From contig NZ_VIRW01000003.1 of assembly GCF_009760905.1 (NCBI RefSeq), positions 1 through 64,000 of the forward strand: a DNA stretch of 64,000 nucleotides. Reading direction: 5' to 3'. The position numbers and the translations under genes were made by a program. Positions 44,704-53,489 of the stretch are shown piece by piece. Numbering within the stretch: position 1 is the stretch's first letter; each line of letters begins with the position of its first letter. The notes below the pieces were generated by a model. It did no database searches, was not told the origin of the DNA, and saw only the letters and a program-made list of their open reading frames with translations. The stretch is from Chitinibacter sp. GC72. Its GTDB lineage: Bacteria; Pseudomonadota; Gammaproteobacteria; Burkholderiales; Chitinibacteraceae.

Positions 44704-45852
44704 TTATGTTGATGGAAATAATGTCATTTTCCTTTGAAAAATGCCATCCAGCAGCAAATTGGTTTCTTCTATGGTTAGGTCACCCTGGATTCTATTTCCA
44801 TCTGCAGATTGCCAACAAACATTATCACCCCTATGCCGTCCCGCGCGTTTCAGAGGGTGTTTGTGCCCAACCTGATATTCGGCCTTTCCGTGAACTGGAT
44901 CACCAGATAGTATTTCGTAGTCGAGGACTTCATGTGTAACTGGACACCGGCTCACAGGTCGTCCAATTTCAATTAGCCCAGCCAACTCGAAGTTGTTGCG
45001 AGTGGCAACGGGGAAGTTTTTAAAACAGACCAAATCTTCATAGAGTTTACGTTCAACAGACCAGCATTCAGTTAGTGTGGAGTGCTGAAAATCACCAGCT
45101 AGCACTTCCCATCGCTTTGCTCGGTTCGTCTTGTCTTTGCCCGTGAGCGCCCGATCTGTTTTATATGTTTTTGTTTGAATCTTATCGAGAAGCTTTTTCT
45201 CAAGAAGATCCTTTATTAAAGGGCGAGCCTTGAGAAGCCAAACAACATCATGATTTAACACCCATGAAACGTTTTCTCGAGTATGAACCGGGTTTGCTTG
45301 CGGGTTTGTATAGTCGAAAAAAAATTCATATGGGACGCTGGATGACGCATCAAGATTAAGAATCTTATCGGTAACAGATGAGTTCTCATTGTATTTTTCA
45401 GCCACCTCTTTCAAACAGTGTGTGAAAACAGAAAGACATTCTTCGAAGGAAGATGATCGAGGATCATTCCCTGGTTGAAAGCGGCCCCTGACAGGCTCAA
45501 ACGAGCCAGCTTGAGGCATGAGAATGTCACCTGGTAGCCAACGAGTCTTCATTTTTGTTGAGCCAATTTTCAGGTTTGTGAGCTCAATTAGAAACGAAAA
45601 TCGTATTAAATTACCCAATACCAGTTTGAACACTTTTTTTGGAAGGCTTGCTTGTAAGGTTGCTAATGCCGCTTCAACATCTGGTGAATTTTGTTCAAAG
45701 GTCTTTGCAAGCAGCGCATCTCGAATCCGAGCCACAGAATAACTTTTCTTTTGGTCTCCTGTTTTACGGCCACCAAAAGCATCGCTTACGGTGTTACGTT
45801 CCTCTTCTTCCAGAAGCGCCCTAATTTCGTCCTGAAGCATAAAATCCACCAT
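44704..45852 (-). CDS. HNH-type nuclease-like protein, paralogue B
   Basis: The 382-residue protein is the tandem duplicate of 43208-44356, with the same HNH-like end (YQVGHKHPLKR, DNVCWQSADGNRIQGDLT). Identity is uneven: the N-terminal third differs at many positions, while the block from about residue 225 to 290 (KLLDKIQTKTYKTDRALTGK onwards) is almost identical at DNA level. That pattern suggests duplication, divergence, and later gene conversion, perhaps with selection on the N-terminal recognition part. It lies next to the prophage lysis end at 45890. Confidence 0.75.
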   Translation of the reverse strand: MVDFMLQDEIRALLEEEERNTVSDAFGGRKTGDQKKSYSVARIRDALLAKTFEQNSPDVEAALATLQASLPKKVFKLVLGNLIRFSFLIELTNLKIGSTKMKTRWLPGDILMPQAGSFEPVRGRFQPGNDPRSSSFEECLSVFTHCLKEVAEKYNENSSVTDKILNLDASSSVPYEFFFDYTNPQANPVHTRENVSWVLNHDVVWLLKARPLIKDLLEKKLLDKIQTKTYKTDRALTGKDKTNRAKRWEVLAGDFQHSTLTECWSVERKLYEDLVCFKNFPVATRNNFELAGLIEIGRPVSRCPVTHEVLDYEILSGDPVHGKAEYQVGHKHPLKRAGRHRGDNVCWQSADGNRIQGDLTIEETNLLLDGIFQRKMTLFPST

Positions 45853-45889
45853 TTTATTGACTTTTTTCTGATTCTATCTGAAAGCATTT

Positions 45890-46387
45890 TTATTGAATAG
45901 AGCGGAACGGAGATCCATCAGTGGATTTTGTCAGGAAAAAATATACTTCAGTTGCTCGTCGCATTACCAATCCCGGCAGAATTTTGCCGCTGCCATAAAC
46001 CCAACGCCGCAACTCTTTTGCAGCTGCAGCCCAGTCTCGCTGATTGATCCTCCGTCGCAGCGTCGACGTCTGCAGCCGCCCAGCCCCAAGATTGAACGTG
46101 AAGTCCACGATGGCTGCTAGTCGAACCTCCGGCTCGGTGGCCAGTACTGGGCAGTAGCGCAGCGTCGCTGCCAGTGCAGTCTGCAGATCGCGCGCAAGAT
46201 AGATTTCGGCTTCTGCCAGTTTGATTGGAGGGTGCTTGGGGTCGCAGAGATGACCATACCCAATAGTCCAGTAGCCAGCGGGACAAAGGTATGGCACGGC
46301 GGTGATTTCGATTCCTCGCTTTGCCTTGCGCTCGAAACCCTCAAAGTGTTTGGCCAACTCGATAGCTGCTTTCGGTACTTGGATCAT
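45890..46387 (-). CDS. Phage endolysin, glycoside hydrolase 24 (T4-lysozyme-like)
   Basis: The 165-residue enzyme cleaves the peptidoglycan sugar backbone at the end of infection. The catalytic Glu is in LAKHFEGFERKAKRG (Glu16 of the standard pattern), followed by YLCPAGYWTIGYGHLCD with the conserved Thr and Asp neighbourhood, and FTFNLGAG later. It has no signal peptide or SAR segment at the N-terminus, so it needs a holin. It overlaps the holin gene by four bases. It is the last prophage gene toward the left. Confidence 0.92.
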   Translation of the reverse strand: MIQVPKAAIELAKHFEGFERKAKRGIEITAVPYLCPAGYWTIGYGHLCDPKHPPIKLAEAEIYLARDLQTALAATLRYCPVLATEPEVRLAAIVDFTFNLGAGRLQTSTLRRRINQRDWAAAAKELRRWVYGSGKILPGLVMRRATEVYFFLTKSTDGSPFRSIQ

Positions 46388-46860
46388 GGCCGCACCCGGT
46401 CAAATACGCGCCCGAGGAACCAGAAGTTAAGCACGCCAGCCCAGAGGGCTTGATCAGCTTCTTGCCAAGCCAGTGTTGCAGCCGCTGCCCACTCCATGCA
46501 GCCTTGCATAGCGCAGGCGAAAATAGCGATTTTCGCCAGGCAGTACAGCGCCATGAACCAGTAGGTCAGAATCGGGCGTACGCTAGTGGACAGCGCGTCA
46601 GCCCATTTGGCGCCACTGTGACGGCTTTGGCCGATGATGGATTCTTTCAGTGCGTCGAGTGCGCCGGTATTCCACGCAGCGGTGGCGCTGGCACTGATTT
46701 CTTCCATTCGCTGTGCACCGCGTAGTTTTTCGAACTCCAGCGCCTTGTCCTGCATGGCCAGTTCATGATTGCGCTCGCCTTTGCGATCCAGCCATTTCAG
46801 AATTTCCGGAGCAAGGCGAAATGCGCCGCCGAGCAGGCCTCCAAGTAGCGTCTCGATCAT
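46384..46860 (-). CDS. Probable holin (3TM type)
   Basis: The product has 158 residues from the ATG at 46858-46860, with CGGAGG just upstream. It has a hydrophobic N-terminus (LLGGLLGGAFRLAPEILKWL), a charged helical middle (QDKALEFEKLRGAQRMEEI), and two to three further hydrophobic segments around residues 95-145 (ILTYWFMALYCLAKIAIFAC). The layout matches the 3TM holin family found next to GH24 endolysins. Overlaps of four bases on both sides place it in a lysis operon. It would form the membrane lesions that let the endolysin reach the wall. Confidence 0.78.
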   Translation of the reverse strand: MIETLLGGLLGGAFRLAPEILKWLDRKGERNHELAMQDKALEFEKLRGAQRMEEISASATAAWNTGALDALKESIIGQSRHSGAKWADALSTSVRPILTYWFMALYCLAKIAIFACAMQGCMEWAAAATLAWQEADQALWAGVLNFWFLGRVFDRVRP

Positions 46861-47147
46861 TGTCCACCTCCGAACAGTTTGAATTTGATGACGGCACCGG
46901 CCACCAGCGCTAGTACAAAGCCGGTGGTCAGCATCTTGATCACGGTTTGCCATGCGGTGCTTTTGGCGGCATGGAATGCTTCCAGCAGGCCGCGTAGTTC
47001 ACGGATGTCGGCAGCTGCGTTTTCGCCATCCAGACCAACATCCACCAAGGCGCGGCGGGCGCCCAATTGGGCTGCTTGCTCGAGCAGTTGCTCGAATTCT
47101 TCTCGCGGCATGACCACCATGCCGTCTTTCAGGTTGGGTGTTCGCAT
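46857..47147 (-). CDS. DUF6127-type small membrane protein of the lysis cassette
   Basis: The 96-residue protein has a soluble N-terminus (VVMPREEFEQLLEQAAQLGA) and one C-terminal membrane segment (VIKMLTTGFVLALVAGAVI). It matches what I recall as DUF6127, a small phage protein beside holins. A second holin or antiholin role is possible. It overlaps the holin by four bases and lies directly after the terminator at 47163-47194. Confidence 0.7.
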   Translation of the reverse strand: MRTPNLKDGMVVMPREEFEQLLEQAAQLGARRALVDVGLDGENAAADIRELRGLLEAFHAAKSTAWQTVIKMLTTGFVLALVAGAVIKFKLFGGGQ

Positions 47148-47162
47148 CGCGGCCTCCGACGT

Positions 47163-47194
47163 AAAAAAACCGCCTCGGAATAAACCGGCGGCGG
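47163..47194 (-). terminator. Rho-independent terminator between tail and lysis genes
   Basis: On the minus strand a GC-rich hairpin (CCGCCGG, loop TTTATT, CCGAGGCGG with a two-base bulge) is followed by seven T residues. It would end or attenuate the long morphogenesis transcript before the lysis cassette, which must then have read-through or its own promoter. Confidence 0.7.
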
Positions 47195-47259
47195 ATTGAG
47201 TTCTTCTGAGCGTATAGCCTTACAGGCTATTTATTAGCTTGGTTGGGTTTAGATACCCA

Positions 47260-47910
47260 TCAGCGGATAAATCGCTGCTGTGCTGCGGCGTGAATCGCGT
47301 CGCGCAGCGCGGGCAGTTGGCTGGCGACCAGACGGCGGATTTCCAGTCGGCGCTTGATCTGCACGCGCGTCACCAGCTGGGCAATGGGGATTTCGGCACC
47401 ACGTTTGAGCGTTTTCTGGCCAGTGGCTTGCCGGTGTGCGCGTTTGAAGCGGTTCAACGCCCGGTCGTTTTCTGCAATATTTTCTGCAAACAGCAGGATT
47501 TTGCCGTGACGGGTTTTCTGGAAAAAGGCATTGCCTGAGCGCATCAGCGTGCTGATGATCTGCTTGAACTGCTTGCGCCCGATTCGCCTCCCGAAGGGGA
47601 TGAGCATCTTTCCGTTCAGCGTTCCGCCATATTCATGCAGGCCAATCCACGGAATCTTTGATCCGACGATCAGCATCGGCGGCTTGTCCTTGCGCTTGGC
47701 GTACACCCGGGCCTTGAAGCTTTTGGCGAAGCTGCGCCGCTGCACCTGCAGGCGGGCTTCAGCATGCTGTTGCATCGCCAGCGCGATTTGCTGGCCTTCG
47801 GTTTTCATGGCCTCGGCAGCGGCGGCGTAGATTTCCCGCTGCGCCTGCTGTCCCCAGGCTTGAATCTGCTGTTGCAGCTGCGCGGAATCCAGTTTGATGG
47901 TCAGCGTCAC
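47260..47910 (-). CDS. DUF6441-type phage protein
   Basis: The 216-residue protein has a helical N-terminus rich in Gln and Ala and a basic core (KSFKARVYAKRKDKPPML, then IGLHEYGGTLNGKMLIPFG). I recognise this as a DUF6441-like phage protein found in tail modules. The exact role is unknown; the GxxLP-type core resembles tail completion proteins. It overlaps the upstream small gene by four bases and is the last gene before the terminator. Confidence 0.68.
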   Translation of the reverse strand: MTLTIKLDSAQLQQQIQAWGQQAQREIYAAAAEAMKTEGQQIALAMQQHAEARLQVQRRSFAKSFKARVYAKRKDKPPMLIVGSKIPWIGLHEYGGTLNGKMLIPFGRRIGRKQFKQIISTLMRSGNAFFQKTRHGKILLFAENIAENDRALNRFKRAHRQATGQKTLKRGAEIPIAQLVTRVQIKRRLEIRRLVASQLPALRDAIHAAAQQRFIR

Positions 47911-48131
47911 AAGTAATACCGCTCGCTACTTTGGGTGGGGCGAATTTCGATGATCTGGCCAGACTGAATGCGCACTTGATCACCCACACGCACCGGGCTG
48001 GTGCTGCGGACTTGAATCAGACCTTGTGCCGTAGCCACTGAAACCATGTTGTCATGGGCTGCCGTGATGATGCCTGTGATCGTGCCGGTAGGCGGGGTGA
48101 CTAGTTGCTGAAGTTGTTTCAAGGCGTCCAT
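47907..48131 (-). CDS. Small phage protein with a beta-barrel-like core
   Basis: The 74-residue product has alternating hydrophobic residues (MVSVATAQGLIQVRSTSPVR, VGDQVRIQSGQIIEI), suggesting a small OB-like or SH3-like beta barrel. It sits between two tail-module genes. No function is known. It overlaps the next gene by four bases. Confidence 0.6.
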   Translation of the reverse strand: MDALKQLQQLVTPPTGTITGIITAAHDNMVSVATAQGLIQVRSTSPVRVGDQVRIQSGQIIEIRPTQSSERYYL

Positions 48132-48134
48132 TTT

Positions 48135-48443
48135 TTACCTTTGGGTCGCAGGTACTTCCAGATCGATATGAGTCAGCAGCGCGCCGTCCGTGGCGACATG
48201 CTCAATACCAACGACTTTGCCGCGTGCGGTTTCGCCTCGAAGGCTGTCATCCAGTGCCATCAGTTGTCCCAGTCGTAATGTCGGCTGAAAGGTGCAGACA
48301 ATGCGCAGCTTGCGCACGCTGGTGCTGGCATCCAGTTCTGCGCGGGCGCGACTAATCGCGACTGGCACATTGGTAATCAGCGGATCGCTCAAATCCGGTG
48401 CTGAATGTTGGCCGGCATTGCGTTGTACCGTGATATCAAGCAC
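48135..48443 (-). CDS. Small phage tail-module protein
   Basis: The product has 102 residues, starting at the GTG at 48441-48443, which overlaps the end of the upstream gene by eight bases; the longer frame upstream is only a shadow of that gene. It is beta-rich (LDITVQRNAGQHS, LRIVCTFQPTLRLGQLMALD) and may belong to the same tail-tip assembly. There is no recognised family. Confidence 0.55.
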   Translation of the reverse strand: MLDITVQRNAGQHSAPDLSDPLITNVPVAISRARAELDASTSVRKLRIVCTFQPTLRLGQLMALDDSLRGETARGKVVGIEHVATDGALLTHIDLEVPATQR

Positions 48444-48942
48444 GCAAATTGCCTTCGATATAGACAGCGATGCTGTACACCTTGCTGCCACCAGAAGTCC
48501 TTGGTGCTTTGATGCCCCAGCTGTATGCGCGACTTTGATATGCCGCTTTGGCAACAGCCACACCTGCGTTCGCGCAAGTGATCGTGCTGCCATCAGCACC
48601 CAGTGTGGCAGCACCTAACGCCGTACCGAACCACGTCAATGCGGGCATGGCGATGGCGGGTTTGGCCAGGCGCGTTTCGCGGCTATTCGCAAACGTCAGC
48701 GTTTCTTCCTGCGGCACATTCACTTCGCTGCCTTGCAACAGCTCTCCATCCGACAAAATGGGGGGGCTGTATTGGACATTCGGGCCAGGGTAAACCAGAA
48801 ACCATACCACTTCGTCCGGCGCGAACTGGCTGCGTCCGCCATTGAGTCCATCGCTGCGGTTATCGATTTCTGCCGACAGACTGCCGGATTGAGCGCTACC
48901 ATCGCCAAATTGAATGGTGATCGACGTAGTAATCTGACTCAT
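48436..48942 (-). CDS. Phage tail-module protein, unknown
   Basis: The 168-residue product has a start like a structural protein (TSITIQFGDGSAQSGS) and the segment DEVVWFLVYPGPNVQ. A Gly- and Ala-rich middle suggests a fibre or tip component. There is no recognised family. It overlaps the 575-residue gene upstream by four bases. Confidence 0.6.
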   Translation of the reverse strand: MSQITTSITIQFGDGSAQSGSLSAEIDNRSDGLNGGRSQFAPDEVVWFLVYPGPNVQYSPPILSDGELLQGSEVNVPQEETLTFANSRETRLAKPAIAMPALTWFGTALGAATLGADGSTITCANAGVAVAKAAYQSRAYSWGIKAPRTSGGSKVYSIAVYIEGNLRA

Positions 48943-50666
48943 GGGCTTCCTTCGCTGCCTTCAAGCACCAGAAACTGGATGCTTTCCTGTTGTGGGTGCT
49001 GTACCTGAAAGGTGTACGCCCGGGTGCGGTAGTGAACTTGCGCCAGGCTGTAACCACCACACACTGTGGTGAGAGTGGACAGCGTCCGGCCATCGGTAGC
49101 GATACTGATCGGGCCCAACTCAGCGTATTGCCAGCGCATGCTAATGAGTTCATCTATCGGATAGCGAGAGCTGGCCCTACCCGCTTTGAACTCCAGCAAT
49201 TCCGTCTCGGTAAGCTCAACGATGCCGCACGCACTAATGCGTGTGTCGATATTGCCAGTATGCGCCAGCGTAATTACCCGCCAGGGCTGAGGAATAACAT
49301 GCACCAGCCCGCTATGCCGGTCGTGCTCGTCAGCAACGTACTCAATCTGATCCTGTCGACCCAAGCTGCTGCCATCGCTGATGCGAATCCGGTCATAGTC
49401 GGGCCGCAGCTCATCGGCATCGCCCCATTCAAAAACATCGTGATCGCTAACCGTTAGCGCTGGAATGCTTTCACCGTAGCGGACAGGAGTCAGCGGAAAA
49501 AGATGCCGAACACGCAGCCCTCCATCGGGCAGTGATTCCAGCAGGCCACCGGCGGTGGCAACAATCTGGCTGACTAGCTCCAGCGGGTTGGCTTGAATGG
49601 CCTGCAGTTTGCCGGGTGGAATCAGCCAGTTTTCCAGTTGCCAGTCGATGGCTGTGCCGTCCGATTCCAATCCAGCCAGCAGTTCCGCTACCGCCTCGCT
49701 GGCCCACACCGGCTCAGCCCAGGATCGACTGACGGGCAAACCATGCGGAGGTGCCAGCCAGGCCAGCGGCGAAATGGCTGTGATGCTCAGCCTCACATTA
49801 CTCGGCGCCGAGCGGCTTAGTGCGCGGCCATCGATGCGCAACACAAAGCTCACCTGCGGCAAAACCAGTTCGATCTGCTCGCCTAGTTCCAAACGATTCA
49901 AGCTCAGCGGATCAGCTAATTCAATCCGGGCCAACCAGTAGGGAGAACGCTCATCACTGCTCACGCTGAACGACTCCACAGACACTTCCAGCCCTTGGTA
50001 GCGAATATAGGGGCTGAGCATGACCACGCGGCTGGATTGATCCTGGCAGTCGAAGTGTGCTCGTAGCTGCTTCAGGCTGCGATTATTGTGGGTCAAATCA
50101 TATGGCGCATTGAGTTCGGTTTGCACTCGTTCATTCAAGGCGTATCCGACCGAATGGCCAGTGAATACATAGCTTTGCAGGCTATACCCGCAACTCATTG
50201 CATTTCGGCATCGAGGTGATGTGCTCCAATGGGCAGCAAGGCTTCGTCCCACCAAATGTACGTAGCGGCTCGAGAAGTCGGCTTGTACTTGGTGGTGCTC
50301 ACGCTGATCGTAACGTGCAGTCAGTTCGTTCTGTGCTGCTTGCCTTTTGGCGTAGCGGCTTACCAAAGTTTGCTGTATGCGTGGCAAGTTCGCATAAGGA
50401 CTGCAATGGGCACTGCCTGTTCGGTAAGACCAAGCACAACTCAATTTGCCAACTATCCGGTTAATGTCCTGCAGTGGGCAGGCCTGAGCATGTTGGTTTC
50501 GGATCGTTTGGGCGACCGAATACTCAGCGATCAGTTGGCTCGAAATCCTATATGTAAAGCTCGACTGATGAAATTGAAGCAGAGGCGATCGCCATAAAGC
50601 ACTGTGCCAGGCGCTCAAACGCACATGATATTTGGCGCTGTGCTGTCGCCGAATGACTATCGCCAT
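48939..50666 (-). CDS. Large phage tail-tip / hub-like protein
   Basis: The 575-residue product has an atypical N-terminal 190 residues rich in His, Arg, Tyr and Ser (SSQLIAEYSVAQTIR, QNELTARYDQREHHQVQADF), with repeated short blocks, followed by a hub-like part with beta pattern (QIELVLPQVSFVLRIDGR; LLESLPDGGLRVRHLFPL; YDRIRISDGS) that resembles baseplate hub or distal tail proteins. Position after the tape measure supports a tail-tip role. The N-terminal composition is unusual. The function is inferred. Confidence 0.6.
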   Translation of the reverse strand: MAIVIRRQHSAKYHVRLSAWHSALWRSPLLQFHQSSFTYRISSQLIAEYSVAQTIRNQHAQACPLQDINRIVGKLSCAWSYRTGSAHCSPYANLPRIQQTLVSRYAKRQAAQNELTARYDQREHHQVQADFSSRYVHLVGRSLAAHWSTSPRCRNAMSCGYSLQSYVFTGHSVGYALNERVQTELNAPYDLTHNNRSLKQLRAHFDCQDQSSRVVMLSPYIRYQGLEVSVESFSVSSDERSPYWLARIELADPLSLNRLELGEQIELVLPQVSFVLRIDGRALSRSAPSNVRLSITAISPLAWLAPPHGLPVSRSWAEPVWASEAVAELLAGLESDGTAIDWQLENWLIPPGKLQAIQANPLELVSQIVATAGGLLESLPDGGLRVRHLFPLTPVRYGESIPALTVSDHDVFEWGDADELRPDYDRIRISDGSSLGRQDQIEYVADEHDRHSGLVHVIPQPWRVITLAHTGNIDTRISACGIVELTETELLEFKAGRASSRYPIDELISMRWQYAELGPISIATDGRTLSTLTTVCGGYSLAQVHYRTRAYTFQVQHPQQESIQFLVLEGSEGSP

Positions 50667-50677
50667 AATTTATCGAA

Positions 50678-51436
50678 TTAAGCACTTGCAGCAGTTGTGT
50701 ATCTTGCAGTGAAGTGGACTTCCTCTCCAGGCGCGAGTGTGCCCAGATCAATCAGTCCTAGGATGTAATCCAAGTATTCGGCGCTGGGATTGGTGCCCGC
50801 TAGGATTTCACGAAGTAAGGCTACGCTCGGATAATCATGTGGCCATAACCATTGAGGATTGAAATGGTCGCAGTTTTCAAAACGGCCGGTGAGCTGCCTG
50901 ATCCCACCCCAAAAGGATGCTGTGAACTCTGAACCACTGGCAGTAAAAATTTCTCGATAAGGATTTTGTCCCGGGGGCGCTTGATACCAGGCTTGAAAAA
51001 CGCCGTAATTAACGCCGTAGAACAATCGTTTTGGTGTACCACTAGTGTTCTTGATTTGTATCTGCTGGACAAGTGTTTTGCCCGAGATAAAACTGAGTTC
51101 GCGTCGATACACGCTTGGCTTCACCATTATAAATTCAACAACTGCACCATATGGCTCACCGTATGAAAGCCGAGTTTTTTCTTCATAAGGTGGGTGATAT
51201 TCCTCATTTTCTTCAACCGGATCATTGGGGTCGAAAGTAAATGTGAGCAGCTTATAGCCTAGGTATTGTTCAGAAATATGGTAGTTAAACAGCGCATTGT
51301 CGAATGGAGCGAAGTAGACAAATTCATACCGGGGATTAACGCCATATTCAATATACTCTTCACCCCAATCCCACTCAGCTGGCGGTCCAAATTGGCAGGC
51401 TGTAATTCGACTAAACGGACCAAGATCAATACTCAT
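50678..51436 (-). CDS. Low-G+C gene in the tail module, unknown
   Basis: The 252-residue product is aromatic-rich (ISEQYLGYKLLTFTFDPNDP; RLFYGVNYGVFQAWY) with no recognised domain. Its start overlaps the stop of 51433-52473 by four bases, so it is expressed with the tail genes, but its base composition is visibly lower in G+C than its neighbours. That, and its position among tail-tip genes, suggests a recently swapped tail component, such as a receptor-contacting part. Confidence 0.6.
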   Translation of the reverse strand: MSIDLGPFSRITACQFGPPAEWDWGEEYIEYGVNPRYEFVYFAPFDNALFNYHISEQYLGYKLLTFTFDPNDPVEENEEYHPPYEEKTRLSYGEPYGAVVEFIMVKPSVYRRELSFISGKTLVQQIQIKNTSGTPKRLFYGVNYGVFQAWYQAPPGQNPYREIFTASGSEFTASFWGGIRQLTGRFENCDHFNPQWLWPHDYPSVALLREILAGTNPSAEYLDYILGLIDLGTLAPGEEVHFTARYTTAASA

Positions 51437-52473
51437 GCCCCGTTATCCTTGAGTTTGAGCTCCCATGGCCTGCCATGCGCATCCTGCAAAGTGATTGACT
51501 GGGCTCGCTCAACATCAATGTAGGCATTCGGATCTGTTGGTGAAACAATGCGCTCGGTACGACTTTGCCGGGAAACTTCGGTTAGCTGCTTGTCGGTTTT
51601 GTCCCGGTCCAGCATCTGGCGCAGGCTGACACTGGCGATACCTTTGGGCCAGACTTTACGCTCCAGAGCGCACTGGGCCACGCCAAATTCACTCATGGCG
51701 ATCAGCAGCAGTTCCGGCATCGGTGCGTCGGTAATATCTCCGCGCAACCAAGCGAGCTTGAGCTCATCCAGAATCTCGCCAGTGGGCAGGCCGACGTTAC
51801 AGCGCAGCAGCCGATAATGTGTCTGATAGCGCACGATCATCCCGCCAGCCACCTCTCGATCGGCCAGCAAGCGACGTGGATTGTTTGGGTCGAGTCGTGG
51901 AGGAGTGGTGGCTTGCCCTTGGCGGTCGATAAATTGGCTGGCAAACAGGATTTCATGCTGCGCCGCATGCGGGCGTTTGAGCATGAGCTCGCGCTGGAAC
52001 GAGAAACTCAGGCTTTCAACTTCCTCATCGAACCGCGAGCCCAGATCCTCAACAGGCACAAATTGCTGATCGGTTCTGCCGGGGATCGTGAAGGTGTAAC
52101 GCGGCAACATCATCGAAAGAGATGTGTAGTCAAACTTGCCCGCCATCGAGTCGTAATGCACAGCTTCTCGGCCGGGAATAAATGGCGCGGGCTCGGACAG
52201 GTGATACTGTAAGCGATGATCTGGCTGGCAGTAGGCTCGTACATGGCTCTGGCCGGGCGTGGTAACTTCCAGCACTTTGTCCCAAGGCTCGATGCGCTCG
52301 GTAGTTTGCTCCAGTAAGCGCCAGCTGGCGCTAAAGAACAGGCTGGCGGGTTCGGTGTAATTCACCTGCACCGGGCGATTGAGCTTGCTGTCTTTGCTGG
52401 ACGTTTCCAGTTGAATCGGCGCCAGGCCTGCCGGGTCGATCTGGACGGTCAGATTGGTATTGACTGCGCTCAT
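51433..52473 (-). CDS. Phage tail-module structural protein, unknown
   Basis: The product has 346 residues from the ATG at 52471-52473, which forms an ATGA overlap with the upstream gene. The protein is beta-rich in the first half (NLTVQIDPAGLAPIQLE; YTEPASLFFSASWRLLEQ) and mixed later, ending in SITLQDAHGRPWELKL, a short tail-like strand. There is no recognised family. It is one of a set of genes replacing the lambda-type tip genes. Confidence 0.6.
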   Translation of the reverse strand: MSAVNTNLTVQIDPAGLAPIQLETSSKDSKLNRPVQVNYTEPASLFFSASWRLLEQTTERIEPWDKVLEVTTPGQSHVRAYCQPDHRLQYHLSEPAPFIPGREAVHYDSMAGKFDYTSLSMMLPRYTFTIPGRTDQQFVPVEDLGSRFDEEVESLSFSFQRELMLKRPHAAQHEILFASQFIDRQGQATTPPRLDPNNPRRLLADREVAGGMIVRYQTHYRLLRCNVGLPTGEILDELKLAWLRGDITDAPMPELLLIAMSEFGVAQCALERKVWPKGIASVSLRQMLDRDKTDKQLTEVSRQSRTERIVSPTDPNAYIDVERAQSITLQDAHGRPWELKLKDNGA

Positions 52474-53465
52474 GCCGACTCGCAATCCACGCCGACAATA
52501 ACCTGATTGCCGGAATAGGCAAGCGCACCGGCAGGCACGACGCGTTTGTACCAGAGTGGAATGGCGGCCGGATGCGTGGTAAACGCCAGCGTGTCACCCG
52601 CCTTGAACGTCCCGCCAAATGCACGCTGATCCAGCGTAAAGAACGGCCGCCCAAAATCAGCGTTGTTGGGGCTAAATGGCGCATTAATCGTACCGCTTCC
52701 GATTGCACCGAGCAGATCACCGACGACATTGTATGCCGTTGCCGAGACAAAGGTCAGCAGCCAGTTCTGGGTGATGCCGCCAATGTGATCGACCTTGATC
52801 GGGAAGCTGGCATGGTTGAAGCTGCCGCTGCCAGCATTCACTTGCGGTGCCGTGCAACTGGCTTTGATATTGCCGGGCTGATAACAGCTGGCGACCTTGG
52901 CTCCCGCGTTGAAGGGATTGGCCAGTGGCACTGTCAGTGTAATTCGCGCCAGATCGCCAATATAGCTGGGAGCACTCGCTACCGACACAAACTCCTCCGA
53001 ACCAGCTGGGTCGCTGATCGAGCTTTTACTGGTAATCCGCAGCAGGTCTCCAGCCCGGAACAAATTAAGCGCTGCGCCCTCGGTACTCACCTCGATCAGT
53101 GTCGCACCAGAGGCGGCATTGGTTTGCAAGATACCAGCGCCATATAGGCGTTCGTTGCCGTTCAGATCGTTCTGTGTGTCGATATATGTACCAGCCATAA
53201 TCAGCACCGAATCACCCGCTGGGGTGTGTGATTCGACAAACACCTTGGGTGTAATAGCTTCCAGATTATCCGGATTGGCAAACTGGATAAACAATTTACG
53301 GTAACGGATCGAGCCCGCCATGCGTTCGGCCTGGGGGACATCCGGGAAAATGTTGTTCTTGACGCCATCGGGCACAATGTTTTTGCTCATTCGGCCACCA
53401 TTGCTGGGGCCGTCATTGATCGCGCTGGCGCGCATCCAGCGAATTTCAGCGGGTTGAATGGGCAT
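52470..53465 (-). CDS. Phage tail-module structural protein, unknown
   Basis: The 331-residue protein is rich in Gly, Ala, Ser and Asn, as in phage structural proteins, with FIQFANPDNLEAITPKVFVE, LFRAGDLLRITSKSSISDP and a C-terminus YSGNQVIVGVDCESA. There is no recognised family. It precedes 51433-52473 with a four-base overlap and lies 25 bases after the small gene at 53490-53864. Confidence 0.6.
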   Translation of the reverse strand: MPIQPAEIRWMRASAINDGPSNGGRMSKNIVPDGVKNNIFPDVPQAERMAGSIRYRKLFIQFANPDNLEAITPKVFVESHTPAGDSVLIMAGTYIDTQNDLNGNERLYGAGILQTNAASGATLIEVSTEGAALNLFRAGDLLRITSKSSISDPAGSEEFVSVASAPSYIGDLARITLTVPLANPFNAGAKVASCYQPGNIKASCTAPQVNAGSGSFNHASFPIKVDHIGGITQNWLLTFVSATAYNVVGDLLGAIGSGTINAPFSPNNADFGRPFFTLDQRAFGGTFKAGDTLAFTTHPAAIPLWYKRVVPAGALAYSGNQVIVGVDCESA

Positions 53466-53489
53466 GGTTTCTCCAGATCCGAAGACGGA

